Both the position numbers and the translations under genes were made by a program. Below are positions 7,804-16,276 of a DNA stretch of 64,000 nucleotides, one piece after another; position 1 is the stretch's first letter; every line of letters begins with the position of its first letter. Location of the stretch: contig CAMKPZ010000004.1 of NCBI GenBank assembly GCA_946414805.1, positions 1 to 64,000 on the forward strand, written 5' to 3'. The DNA is from an uncultured Bacteroidales bacterium (GTDB taxonomy: Bacteria > Bacteroidota > Bacteroidia > Bacteroidales > Paludibacteraceae). Under the pieces are notes generated by a model, which saw only the letters and a program-made list of their open reading frames with translations, did not search any database and was not told where the DNA came from.

Positions 7804-9579
7804 ATGAAAAAGAGTATGTTATTTTTAGCCGCAGCGATGATGAGCGTAATCGCGGTGGCGGAAGACAAGACGCTGATGACAATCAACGGAAAAGGCGTGA
7901 GTGCCGGTGAGTTCCTGTACATCTATGAGAAAAACAATCAGGCAGGGGCGCTGGATCCAAAAACAATGGATGAATATCTGGATATGTTCATCAACTTCAA
8001 ACTCAAGGTAACGGAAGCGGAAGCGCAGGGAATCGACACAACGGAGGCGTTCCGGAAAGAGCTGAAGGGCTACCGTGCGCAGGCTACGCCGAAATACCTG
8101 CAGGACGATGCCGCGATGGACAGTCTGGTCGAGATGAGCTGGCGGCATATCAGCAAGGACCGCCGTGCGGCGCATATCGCCATCCAGTGTCCGATGAATG
8201 CGGACAGCGCTACGGTTGCCGAGGCGGAAGCGAAGATACGCGAGGCACGTGAGCGCGTCACGGTCGGTAAGGAAGTGATCAAGGGCAAAGGCAAGAGAGC
8301 CAAACGCGTTCGCCAGCCGGTAGAGGATTTTGCAACGGTGGCTAAAGAGATCAGCACCGATCCCGGAGTACAGGAGACCGGCGGAGAGTTGGGATGGATC
8401 ACGCCCTTCCGCTATGTCTATCCATTGGAGGAAGCAGTCTATGGAACGGGCGTAGGAGAGATCAGCGAGGTCTTCCGCACCCAGTACGGATTCCACATCG
8501 TGAAGGTGGAGGAAGAGCGTGACCACCTGGAGGTGAAAGCGCGTCATATCATGAAGATGGTTCCGCGCGAAGGCGGCGACAGTCTGGAGGCTGCCAAAAA
8601 GGCGGAGATCGAGGAGATCGCAGCCCGTGTGAACGCAGAGAACTTCGCAGAGATCGCGCAGAAAGAGAGCGATGACCGGGGCAGCAGCATGCGCGGCGGG
8701 GATCTGGGTTGGTTCGGACGCGGAATGATGGTGAAACCCTTCGAAGACGCCGCATTTGGCATGTCAAGCGGCGCTGTCAGCGCTCCTGTCCGTTCCCAAT
8801 ACGGATGGCATATCATCTATAAGGAAGGCGAACGCGGCATCCAGCCCCTGGACTCGATGCGCGCGGGAATCCAGAGACAGGTGATGCGCGACGAGCGGGC
8901 GAACGAGGCGGAGAAGAGTTTCATCCGCAAGACGAGAGCCGAATACAATCTGCCTGCTGAGATGACGGACGCAGAGGTCAAAGCCTACGCGGACGAGCAT
9001 CTGGAGGACAAATACCCCGACCTGCGCAATCTCGTGAAAGAGTACCACGACGGCATCCTGCTCTTCGAGGTGTCGCTGCGCGAAGTATGGGACAAAGCAG
9101 CCAAAGATACTGCCGGACTGGAGGCGTATTTCAAGGCCAACAAGAAGAAATACACCTGGGAGGCTCCGCGTTGGAAGGGTTATCTCGTGCAGGCGAAGGA
9201 CAAGAGCAGTATGAAAGCCGCCAAGGCGATCATAAAGAGCGCGCATCCGGATTCGATCCAGAGTTATATTGCCCACCGCGTGAACACCGACAGCGTGGTT
9301 TATGTGAAGGTGCAGCACGGACTCTGGGAGCAAGGCAAGAACGGCGCCGTGGACCGATACGGATTCAAAGCGAAAGGTGCTGATTTCGAACCGTCCGAAG
9401 CTCTGCCGATCGTTGAATGCGTAGGTAAGAAACTGAAGGCGCCGGAGGCTTGGACGGACGAGAAAGGCAAAGTGACAACGGATTATCAGGACTATCTGGA
9501 AGCGGAGTGGATCAAGCGTCTGCGTGAGAAATATCCGGTGGAGATCGACCGGAAAGTCTGGGAGGAAATCAAACGCTGA
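7804..9579 (+). CDS. SurA-like periplasmic peptidyl-prolyl isomerase with two parvulin domains
   Basis: A 591-residue exported protein (signal peptide MKKSMLFLAAAMMSVIAVA). A SurA-type N-terminal helical region (GEFLYIYEKNNQ through FINFKLKVTEAEAQG) is followed by two parvulin (PpiC) domains. The first runs from about 121 to 234 with GGELGWITPF and TQYGFHIVKV; the second from about 244 to 340 with GGDLGWFGRGMM and SQYGWHIIY. A C-terminal chaperone-like segment follows. Such proteins escort outer-membrane proteins to the Bam complex. The ATG at 7804 follows the promoter; upstream in-frame codons overlap the -7 box. It heads the next plus-strand gene run. Confidence 0.88.
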   Translation: MKKSMLFLAAAMMSVIAVAEDKTLMTINGKGVSAGEFLYIYEKNNQAGALDPKTMDEYLDMFINFKLKVTEAEAQGIDTTEAFRKELKGYRAQATPKYLQDDAAMDSLVEMSWRHISKDRRAAHIAIQCPMNADSATVAEAEAKIREARERVTVGKEVIKGKGKRAKRVRQPVEDFATVAKEISTDPGVQETGGELGWITPFRYVYPLEEAVYGTGVGEISEVFRTQYGFHIVKVEEERDHLEVKARHIMKMVPREGGDSLEAAKKAEIEEIAARVNAENFAEIAQKESDDRGSSMRGGDLGWFGRGMMVKPFEDAAFGMSSGAVSAPVRSQYGWHIIYKEGERGIQPLDSMRAGIQRQVMRDERANEAEKSFIRKTRAEYNLPAEMTDAEVKAYADEHLEDKYPDLRNLVKEYHDGILLFEVSLREVWDKAAKDTAGLEAYFKANKKKYTWEAPRWKGYLVQAKDKSSMKAAKAIIKSAHPDSIQSYIAHRVNTDSVVYVKVQHGLWEQGKNGAVDRYGFKAKGADFEPSEALPIVECVGKKLKAPEAWTDEKGKVTTDYQDYLEAEWIKRLREKYPVEIDRKVWEEIKR

Positions 9580-9586
9580 GAAAATA

Positions 9587-9710
9587 TACGATTATTAAGA
9601 TTTGACCCTCTTATAACGGCATCGGGTTAATGTCGTGGTCATGTCGAGGGCAAGTCGTGGTCATGTCGAGGGCAAAAACGGCCTCAAAAATGTACGATTT
9701 TTAAGATTTG
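9587..9710. repeat. 18-base direct repeat pair flanking a 22-base tandem duplication, before gldG
   Basis: The 18-mers at 9587-9604 and 9693-9710 (TACGAT...AAGATTTG) differ at one base. Between them two identical 22-base units lie head to tail at 9632-9653 and 9654-9675. The second 18-mer ends in the TTG proposed as the gldG start. No gene is visible in 9580-9707. Confidence 0.8.
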
Positions 9711-11366
9711 CGGAAATATTCACATTACATATTCCTCTGCGGCCTGTGGCTGCTGCTGGTCGGAGCGTTACAGTTCCGGCCTGTCCGTTGGGACATGACG
9801 GACGACAAGCACTACAGCCTGAGCGATGCTTCGAAAGCCCTGCTGCGGAGCACGGAAGAACCGATCGAGGTGACGATCCTGTTGGAGGGGGAGATGAGCA
9901 GCGGTTTCAGACGCCTGCAGAAAGCGGTGAAAGAGACGCTGGAGGAGATGGCGGTATATACAAAGTCGCTGCGCGTGGAGACCATCGACATGAACGAAGC
10001 CGACGAAGCGACGCTCAAACGGTATGCCGGGATGGGGGTTATGCCCTACGACCAGACGCGGACCGAGCATAACGGCAAGGCGGTCATCATGCGCACTTTC
10101 CCGTACGTAGTGATGAAATATGGCGGAAAGACAAGCCCTGTTGCGATCTTCAATCAAAGTCTGGGTATGAGCGAGGAGGACAACCTGAACGCAAGCATCG
10201 AGCAGTTGGAGTTCATGCTGATGGAAGCCCTGCACCGCCTCCGGCAGAAAGAGACCGGCAAAGTGGTGATCCTCGAAGGACACGGGGAACCGGACGAAGC
10301 GCATACATACGACCTTATGACCGCGCTGAGCCGGTATTACCAGGTGGACAGGGGAAGTCTGGCGGAAAATCAGAACGACGGAATCGATGTACATATTCTG
10401 GACGGTTACAAAGCAGTGATCATTGCCAATCCGCAAACGGCTTTCAGCGACGCCGAGCGGTTTGTCATCGACCAGTATATCATGCGCGGCGGTAAGGTGC
10501 TGTGGGTGGTGAACGGTGTGCAGTTCAGCAACGGTGTGTTGCAGACCGACGGTTTCACGCCGGTCATTCCGCTGGAGCTGGGGCTTACGGAAATGCTGTA
10601 CCGATACGGCGTACGCGTCAATCCGGCGCTGGTGCAGGATATCCAGTGTCTGCCGATACCGGTGAACATGTCGAGCGACCCGCAGAAACCCAACCTGCAA
10701 CCCATGCCGTGGACATATGCACCGCTGTTGCTGACCAGTCAGGGAAGTCCGATCACACGCAACGTAGGACAGGTGATGAGTACGTTTGTCAGCCCGATTG
10801 ACGCCGTAGGAGGAGAAGACGGCATTGAGAAACGGGTGCTTTTGGCTACCAGCACCGCTACACGGGTTACTGCCACTCCGGGAGAGGTCAACCTCAATGA
10901 CATGAACCCGAAGATGGAGGAGTTTCAATATCAGTATGTGCCGGTAGCGGTCTCCATGGAAGGGGCGTTCGGAAGTGCTTATGCCCATCGGATGATGCCG
11001 GAGGGAGTGAAAAGCGACGAACCCGTCCGCAAACAGGGAGTGAAGACAAGACAGGTGGTGGTAGGTAGCGGAAGCGTGATCATGAACGAGATCCAGCGGG
11101 GACAGGTCCTTCCGATGGGATACGACCGGCTGACAAGGATGCAGTTCAGCAACCGCGATTTTATCGTCAATGCCATCCTCTGGATGACCGACAGCGAGGG
11201 TTTGATCAGTCTGCGGGAGAAGACAGTAGCGCTGCGCCTGCTCAACGACAAACGGGCGCATGACGAACGAACGAAAATACAGTTGGTGAGTACGGTCTGT
11301 CCGATAGCGATTCTGGCTCTGATCGGCGCAGTCGTAGTATTTATACGAAGGAGAAAATACACATGA
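9708..11366 (+). CDS. gldG: GldG-like ABC transporter auxiliary component
   Basis: A 552-residue protein with one N-terminal membrane segment (about residues 7-24) and the GldG signature DMTDDKHYSLSDASKALL, then VTILLEGEMSSGFRRLQKAVKETLEEM, and a C-terminal membrane helix (PIAILALIGAVVVFI) followed by RRRK. GldG is the extracytoplasmic partner of the GldF permease in the GldFAG ABC complex linked to gliding or envelope function. The only plausible start is TTG at 9708, because an in-frame TAA sits at 9702; this places residue 1 directly before the membrane helix, as in homologues. No gldF is adjacent, which is unusual. It overlaps the next gene by four bases (ATGA). Confidence 0.82.
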   Translation: MRKYSHYIFLCGLWLLLVGALQFRPVRWDMTDDKHYSLSDASKALLRSTEEPIEVTILLEGEMSSGFRRLQKAVKETLEEMAVYTKSLRVETIDMNEADEATLKRYAGMGVMPYDQTRTEHNGKAVIMRTFPYVVMKYGGKTSPVAIFNQSLGMSEEDNLNASIEQLEFMLMEALHRLRQKETGKVVILEGHGEPDEAHTYDLMTALSRYYQVDRGSLAENQNDGIDVHILDGYKAVIIANPQTAFSDAERFVIDQYIMRGGKVLWVVNGVQFSNGVLQTDGFTPVIPLELGLTEMLYRYGVRVNPALVQDIQCLPIPVNMSSDPQKPNLQPMPWTYAPLLLTSQGSPITRNVGQVMSTFVSPIDAVGGEDGIEKRVLLATSTATRVTATPGEVNLNDMNPKMEEFQYQYVPVAVSMEGAFGSAYAHRMMPEGVKSDEPVRKQGVKTRQVVVGSGSVIMNEIQRGQVLPMGYDRLTRMQFSNRDFIVNAILWMTDSEGLISLREKTVALRLLNDKRAHDERTKIQLVSTVCPIAILALIGAVVVFIRRRKYT

Positions 11367-12739
11367 AAAAGATCTATTCTATATGGTTGTTGTGTGCGAT
11401 GGTAGCCTTGGGGGCAAGCGCACAAGAGGAGTTGAAGAACTATCCGCTGGATACAATCAACGGAGAGGAAGTGTATCAATACCGCGTGGAGCGGAGTATC
11501 GGTTTGTACCGCATCGGGGTGAATTTCGATGTACCGCAGGCTGACATCATCCGTCTCAATCCGCAGCTGCGCGAGAGGGGCCTGCATTTCGACGAGGTGC
11601 TGCTGATCCCGACAAAGCGGAAAGTGGAAAAGATGCCGCAGACCGTTCCGGATACCGCCGTTCCGGATACCGCTATTCCGGATACCGTCAGTACGAATAC
11701 CGTTATCCCGGATTCCGTCATTCCGGATTCCGTTGTTACGGATACCGTCGTTACGGACAGTATCACCGATACGCGGCGGGTGGTAGAATTGGCATTGATG
11801 CTGCCTTTTGAGAGCCGGCAGACGAAACGGAGCGGAAATGCGGAGCGGATGATGGAGTTTTATCAGGGAGCACTCTTGGCGCTGAAAGACCTGCAGAATG
11901 ACAGCACCCTCTACCGCCTGCGCGTATATGACACGGAGCGGAGCGAACGGCGCGTACGGGAACTGTGCGACAGCACGGAGCTGGACTCCGTACAAGGTGT
12001 ACTGGGACTCGTTTATCCGATCCAGATAGAACTCATGGCGAAATGGTGCGCAGAGAAGAAAGTACCGTTGCTGTTGCCTTTCAGCGACGACATACCGTTG
12101 GGTGTCAGACCCTGTGTACTGCAGTTTAACTCAACGGACAAACAGGAAGCGGACAGTCTCTGCCGGTGGATTGCAGCCAGAGCAGACAGCGTGCATTGCG
12201 TAGCGGTGGAAGTCAAAGAAGGCGATCTGTCAACCTCGGTAAGGATCTTGCGCCGGAGCTTGCGCACGAACGGTATTGAATACACAGGAATGGGATTGCG
12301 GGAGTTGATGAACGACTCGGCGGCTTATGCGTTAGACAGCACAAAAGAGAACCTGATCATCCTGCATTCCGACCGCTTCCAGCATGTCCGGATGTTACTG
12401 CCGCATCTGGAGAATATGCAGGATGCGGGATACCGGATACGCTTGGTAAGCCAGTATTCGTGGCAGAAAGAGCAGATCCGCCTGCCGCAAGTATATACTT
12501 CTGTTTTCACTACAGAGAAAGACCATGAGGCGTACGACCGTCTGTGGGAGGATTTCTATGTGACAGGACATGTAAGCGATATGCCACGGTATGACCTGTT
12601 AGGATATGACTTGATGCACGCGTTGGTAGGTGCGATGGAAGGAAAGAACGGGATCGTGGGTATGCAATCCGACATCCGCTGGGAACAAGTAGGCGAAGGC
12701 GGATGGCAGAACGGATGGCTGCGGGTCATTGAGAACTAA
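11363..12739 (+). CDS. LysM domain and type-1 periplasmic binding-protein-like exported protein
   Basis: A 458-residue protein: Sec signal peptide (ending GASAQ), a LysM-like segment at about residues 38-85 (YQYRVERSIGLYRIG through VLLIPT), a low-complexity linker of eight pentapeptides of the type VPDTA/IPDSV, then a receptor-ligand-binding (type 1 periplasmic binding fold) region from about 139, beginning RVVELALMLPFE. The architecture resembles Bacteroidota LysM/substrate-binding fusions of unknown ligand. It is translationally coupled to gldG, so a role with a Gld-type ABC system or at the peptidoglycan is plausible but not shown. Confidence 0.7.
   Translation: MKKIYSIWLLCAMVALGASAQEELKNYPLDTINGEEVYQYRVERSIGLYRIGVNFDVPQADIIRLNPQLRERGLHFDEVLLIPTKRKVEKMPQTVPDTAVPDTAIPDTVSTNTVIPDSVIPDSVVTDTVVTDSITDTRRVVELALMLPFESRQTKRSGNAERMMEFYQGALLALKDLQNDSTLYRLRVYDTERSERRVRELCDSTELDSVQGVLGLVYPIQIELMAKWCAEKKVPLLLPFSDDIPLGVRPCVLQFNSTDKQEADSLCRWIAARADSVHCVAVEVKEGDLSTSVRILRRSLRTNGIEYTGMGLRELMNDSAAYALDSTKENLIILHSDRFQHVRMLLPHLENMQDAGYRIRLVSQYSWQKEQIRLPQVYTSVFTTEKDHEAYDRLWEDFYVTGHVSDMPRYDLLGYDLMHALVGAMEGKNGIVGMQSDIRWEQVGEGGWQNGWLRVIEN
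11645..11764. repeat. Eight 15-base units encoding pentapeptide repeats
   Basis: Eight consecutive imperfect 15-mers of the form GTTCCGGATACCGCC encode (V/I)PD(T/S)(A/V) repeats, degenerating at the end to VTDTV and VTDSI. They form the linker between the LysM and binding domains. Fifteen is a multiple of three, so copy number could change without loss of frame. Confidence 0.8.
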
Positions 12740-13550
12740 AATAACGCACTACGCATTACGTATTACGAATTACGGATCACAGATTACGAAAATCAGGAAT
12801 TACATAGTAACTGCAGCGTGCCTTCTCTTCAGTATGGCAATAAGCGCACAGCCGCGCCTGCGGGAGAAAGAGTTTTCCGTAGGCGTTCATGGCGGTGTGA
12901 CAGCAAGCACGGTGCTCTTCCAGCCTTCGGTAGCCAACATGACTCCGATCACCAATGCCTGTGTGTTAGGAGGTAACGGAGGTCTGGTTTTCCGGTATGC
13001 AGGACATAAATACTGCGCCTTCCAGATGGAGTTGAATTATCTTCACAGGGGCTGGGCGGAGAAGAGCGGCGAAGACCGGTACCAACGAAGTCTGCATTAT
13101 TTGGAGATGCCTATATACATGCACCTCAATTTCGGAAGCGATCTCTGCCGGTGGTTCCTGAATATCGGTCCGCAGATCGGTTATTGTATCAAAGACGACG
13201 GATACCAAGGAACGAAAGTGAACGGTATTAACGCGCCCGAATACGGAGAGATCGATCATCGGTTTGACTGGGGGCTGTCCGCAGGAACAGGTTTATACAT
13301 CCGGAGCAGAAGAGCCGGAACCTATCAGTTGGAGATCCGCTACAACTATTCTTTCGGAGGTGTGTTCGGTACCGCCTTGACAGACCATTACCGGATGGCA
13401 AGTCCGATGGAGCTGAGCGTCAACTTAGGCTATCTCTGGCAGATAAAGAGCAAGGCGCAAAGAGAGAAGGACCGGGCGCTGAGAGAAGCGAAAAGGGCAA
13501 GGAAAGCCGAGCGCAGGGAGCAGAAAGCAAGGGAAATGGAATACAGATAA
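12729..13550 (+). CDS. Porin-family outer-membrane beta-barrel protein
   Basis: A 273-residue protein with a signal segment (NYIVTAACLLFSMAISAQ), then an eight-strand barrel of the Bacteroidota outer-membrane beta-barrel type (EFSVGVHGGVTAS at the start, CAFQMELNYLHRGW, SLHYLEMPIYMHLNF, FLNIGPQIGYC, YQLEIRYNYSFGG, MELSVNLGYLW). A highly charged tail of about 30 residues (KRARKAERREQKARE) follows the last strand. The start is uncertain: the only upstream start-like codon is TTG at 12729, and residues 3-26 would then be encoded by a heptamer array. The family resembles PorT/OmpA-like barrels; the ligand is unknown. Confidence 0.72.
   Translation: MRTKITHYALRITNYGSQITKIRNYIVTAACLLFSMAISAQPRLREKEFSVGVHGGVTASTVLFQPSVANMTPITNACVLGGNGGLVFRYAGHKYCAFQMELNYLHRGWAEKSGEDRYQRSLHYLEMPIYMHLNFGSDLCRWFLNIGPQIGYCIKDDGYQGTKVNGINAPEYGEIDHRFDWGLSAGTGLYIRSRRAGTYQLEIRYNYSFGGVFGTALTDHYRMASPMELSVNLGYLWQIKSKAQREKDRALREAKRARKAERREQKAREMEYR
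12744..12799. repeat. Heptamer array at the start of the porin-like gene (ATTACG family)
   Basis: About eight 7-base units (ACGCACT, ACGCATT, ACGTATT, ACGAATT, ACGGATC, ACAGATT, then decaying) lie between the LysM-protein stop and the signal peptide of the barrel gene. Confidence 0.75.
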
Positions 13551-13578
13551 AACACGTACAGATAAAAAAACATAACAT

Positions 13579-14421
13579 ATGAAGACGAATTACGAAGTAA
13601 GGTATGCGTCAAACCCTATTGACGCCAAGAGTTACGACACCACGCGTCTCCGCAAGGATTTTCTGATCGAGAAAGTGTTTGCTAAGAACGAAGTGAACAT
13701 GGTCTATTCGATGTACGACAGAATGATCGTTGGCGGCGCAATGCCTGTAGGCGAGACACTGCTGCTCGAAGCGATTGATCCCCTGAAGGCACCGTATTTC
13801 CTCACCCGCCGCGAGATGGGTATCTTCAATGTAGGAGGCAAGGGGCGTGTGATCGCAGGCGACGAGGTCTTCGAACTGGATTTCAAGGAAGCGTTGTATC
13901 TCGGCCGCGGCGACAGAGAGGTGAAATTCGAGAGCGTGGATGCCAACCACCCTGCCCTCTTCTATTTCAACTCGACCACGGCACATTGCGCTTATCCGAA
14001 CAAGAAAGTGACCAAAGCAGATGCCGTAGTAGCCCACATGGGCAGCTTGGAGATGTCCAACGAGCGGAATATCAACAAGATGCTTGTGAACCAGGTACTG
14101 CCTACCTGCCAGTTGCAGATGGGTATGACCGAACTGGCTCCGGGCAGTGTATGGAACACGATGCCCGCGCACGTTCACAGCCGCCGTATGGAGGCATACT
14201 TCTATTTCGAGGTGCCCGAAGAGCAGGCTGTATGCCATTTCATGGGCGAAGTGGAAGAGACACGCCATATCTGGATGAAAGGCAATCAGGCTGTGCTGTC
14301 TCCCGAATGGTCTATCCACAGCGCCGCAGCCACCCATAACTACACTTTCATCTGGGGCATGGGCGGAGAGAACCTCGATTACGGCGATCAGGATTTCAGC
14401 AAAATTACGGACTTGAAGTAA
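13579..14421 (+). CDS. kduI: 5-dehydro-4-deoxy-D-glucuronate isomerase
   Basis: A 280-residue KduI-type cupin that isomerises 5-keto-4-deoxyuronate to 2,5-diketo-3-deoxygluconate in pectin and glycosaminoglycan catabolism. Visible: YSMYDRMIVGGAMP near residue 45, the metal site PAHVHSRRMEAYFYF (His, His, Glu) near 195, and WSIHSAAATHNYTFIWGM near the C-terminus. Length matches the family. It is followed by the next pathway enzyme, kduD. No promoter of the TAnnTTTG type is visible in the 28-base gap upstream, so it is probably read from the preceding genes. Confidence 0.95.
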   Translation: MKTNYEVRYASNPIDAKSYDTTRLRKDFLIEKVFAKNEVNMVYSMYDRMIVGGAMPVGETLLLEAIDPLKAPYFLTRREMGIFNVGGKGRVIAGDEVFELDFKEALYLGRGDREVKFESVDANHPALFYFNSTTAHCAYPNKKVTKADAVVAHMGSLEMSNERNINKMLVNQVLPTCQLQMGMTELAPGSVWNTMPAHVHSRRMEAYFYFEVPEEQAVCHFMGEVEETRHIWMKGNQAVLSPEWSIHSAAATHNYTFIWGMGGENLDYGDQDFSKITDLK

Positions 14422-14462
14422 GTACTGCCTATCTCATCTCTACACTAAAGTGACAGTATTTA

Positions 14463-14495
14463 TATGGTCTAGGTATGGTCTAGTTATTGTCTAGG
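14463..14495. repeat. Three 11-base tandem units between kduI and kduD
   Basis: TATGGTCTAGG (14463), TATGGTCTAGT (14474) and TATTGTCTAGG (14485) follow one another without gaps. The 109-base gap holds nothing else recognisable. Confidence 0.8.
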
Positions 14496-14530
14496 CTACT
14501 TCATAAAAAACACTAATCAAAACAGCAGAT

Positions 14531-15334
14531 ATGAAGAATCCATTTTCATTGGAAGGCAAGAACGCCTGGGTGACCGGAGCATGCTACGGAATAGGTTTCG
14601 CGATTGCGAAAGCTTTTGCGCAAGCGGGAGCGGAGAACATCATCTTCAATGCCCGCAGCCGGGAAGCGATTGACAAAGCGCTGGAGTCTTACCGCGCGGA
14701 AGGCATTATGAACGCGCACGGATATGTGTGCGATGTGACGGACGAGAAAGCCGTGAAGGCTCTTGTGGATCAGATTCACGCAGAAATAGGTGCAATACAT
14801 ATTTTAGTGAACAACGCCGGTATCATCAAGCGTATTCCGATGCATGAGATGAAACGGGAAGAGTTCCAGCAAGTGATCGACATTGATTTGGTAGCCCCGT
14901 ATATTGTCTCCGCAGCCGTTCTGCCGGAGATGATGGAGCGCCGCGAGGGAAAGATCATCAATATCTGCTCCATGATGAGCGAGTTGGGACGCGAGACCGT
15001 GAGCGCGTACGCCGCAGCCAAAGGCGGTCTGAAAATGCTGACCCGGAATATCTGCTCCGAGTACGGCGGATACAACATCCAGTGCAACGGTCTCGGTCCG
15101 GGATATATTGCTACGCCGCAGACGGCACCGCTCCGCGAACCGCAACCGGACGGCAGCAAGCATCCGTTCGACAGTTTCATCTGCGCCAAGACTCCTGCCG
15201 GCAGATGGTTGGAACCCGATGAATTAGGCGCTCCGGCAGTATTCCTTGCCAGCCATGCAAGCGATGCCGTAAACGGACAGATCCTGTATGTGGACGGAGG
15301 TATTCTGGCTTATATCGGAAGACAACCGAAATAA
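14531..15334 (+). CDS. kduD: KduD/gluconate 5-dehydrogenase-type short-chain dehydrogenase
   Basis: A 267-residue classical SDR. Nucleotide-binding TGACYGIG is at residues 15-22, NNAG near 96, the catalytic Ser in INICSMMSE, and YAAAK near 159-163. Next to kduI it most likely reduces 2,5-diketo-3-deoxygluconate to 2-keto-3-deoxygluconate; Bacteroidota homologues are often annotated gluconate 5-dehydrogenase. Cytosolic, tetrameric in the family. The Cys in the glycine motif is a common variant. Confidence 0.88.
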   Translation: MKNPFSLEGKNAWVTGACYGIGFAIAKAFAQAGAENIIFNARSREAIDKALESYRAEGIMNAHGYVCDVTDEKAVKALVDQIHAEIGAIHILVNNAGIIKRIPMHEMKREEFQQVIDIDLVAPYIVSAAVLPEMMERREGKIINICSMMSELGRETVSAYAAAKGGLKMLTRNICSEYGGYNIQCNGLGPGYIATPQTAPLREPQPDGSKHPFDSFICAKTPAGRWLEPDELGAPAVFLASHASDAVNGQILYVDGGILAYIGRQPK

Positions 15335-15339
15335 TCGTG

Positions 15340-15363
15340 TTATTACGTAATTACGTTATTACG
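15340..15363. repeat. Three 8-base units (TTATTACG type) before the DUF4861 gene
   Basis: TTATTACG, TAATTACG and TTATTACG fill most of the gap between kduD and the next lipoprotein gene. Confidence 0.65.
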
Positions 15364-15367
15364 AAAG

Positions 15368-16273
15368 ATGAAAAAGATATTATTTTTCGCACTGATAGCA
15401 CTTTGCCTGAGTGCTTGTCAGAAAGAGGCTGTACAGCCGAAAGTTTACGGTCGTTATGTACCGGAACGGAAAGATGATTTCGCATGGGAGAACGAGTATG
15501 CGGCGTTCCGTTTCTACGGTCCCGCTCTGGCTCCGGAGAATCCGTCTAACGGCGTGGATATCTTTATGAAGAACACACCGGAGTTTGTGATTGACACGTT
15601 CTTCTATAACTATGTCAATTTCAAGACCCCTTACCATGTGCAGCACGGAAAGGGTTTTGACGGCTACAAAGTGGCGCATACCACGGGTTGCGGCGGTCCG
15701 GCGTTCGTAGCTAACGACTCCCTGTATGTCGGAGACCAATATGACCGGTGGGAGATAATAGAGCAGACGCCTTCCAAACTGGTCTTCCGCCTGCATTACG
15801 ACAGCCTGCGGATCGCAGGGGCGCTCTATAGCGAAGAAATCACCGTGACAGCCGCAGCGGGTAAGATTCTCAACCGCGCTGATCTGGTGCTGACGGCATT
15901 GGAGGAGAACATCCCGATGCGTATAGGCGCAGGACTGTACCTGCACGACAGTGTCGGCACCTACCGTTTCCTCGAAGAGACACAGGGAATCGTCTATACA
16001 GAGACTGCGCTGAGCGATCCGGGAGCCGTGCGGCTGAACAAGAAATGGTATGACAACACGGATCTGGGGCAGACTCACGAAGCCGTCATTGTGCCGGGTT
16101 CAACACCCTGCGTTATTGCCAACACGGCGTTGGCGTTAGTGGATTACGTACCCGGAGACACGCTGACCTACTGGTTCGGCGGATGCTGGGACCGCTGGAC
16201 AGACGGCAAGCAGTCCTTCCCTACGCAGGAGGCATGGACGGAAGCGGTCCTGAAAGAAACCAAAAGACAGTAA
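15368..16273 (+). CDS. DUF4861 family lipoprotein
   Basis: A 301-residue lipoprotein (lipobox LSAC, Cys17). The mature start RYVPERKDDFAWENEYAAFR and the following FYGPAL are hallmarks of DUF4861, a family commonly found in pectin and uronate utilisation loci of Bacteroidota. Biochemical activity is not established as far as I know. Its position after kduI-kduD supports a role in unsaturated-uronate processing at the cell surface or in the periplasm. Confidence 0.85.
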   Translation: MKKILFFALIALCLSACQKEAVQPKVYGRYVPERKDDFAWENEYAAFRFYGPALAPENPSNGVDIFMKNTPEFVIDTFFYNYVNFKTPYHVQHGKGFDGYKVAHTTGCGGPAFVANDSLYVGDQYDRWEIIEQTPSKLVFRLHYDSLRIAGALYSEEITVTAAAGKILNRADLVLTALEENIPMRIGAGLYLHDSVGTYRFLEETQGIVYTETALSDPGAVRLNKKWYDNTDLGQTHEAVIVPGSTPCVIANTALALVDYVPGDTLTYWFGGCWDRWTDGKQSFPTQEAWTEAVLKETKRQ

Positions 16274-16276
16274 GAG

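Noticed and set aside
9768..11261. Long minus-strand open frame (497 codons) opposite gldG
   Set aside because: It is rich in His, Arg and Gln, as expected for a shadow frame, and gldG on the other strand has clear family motifs.
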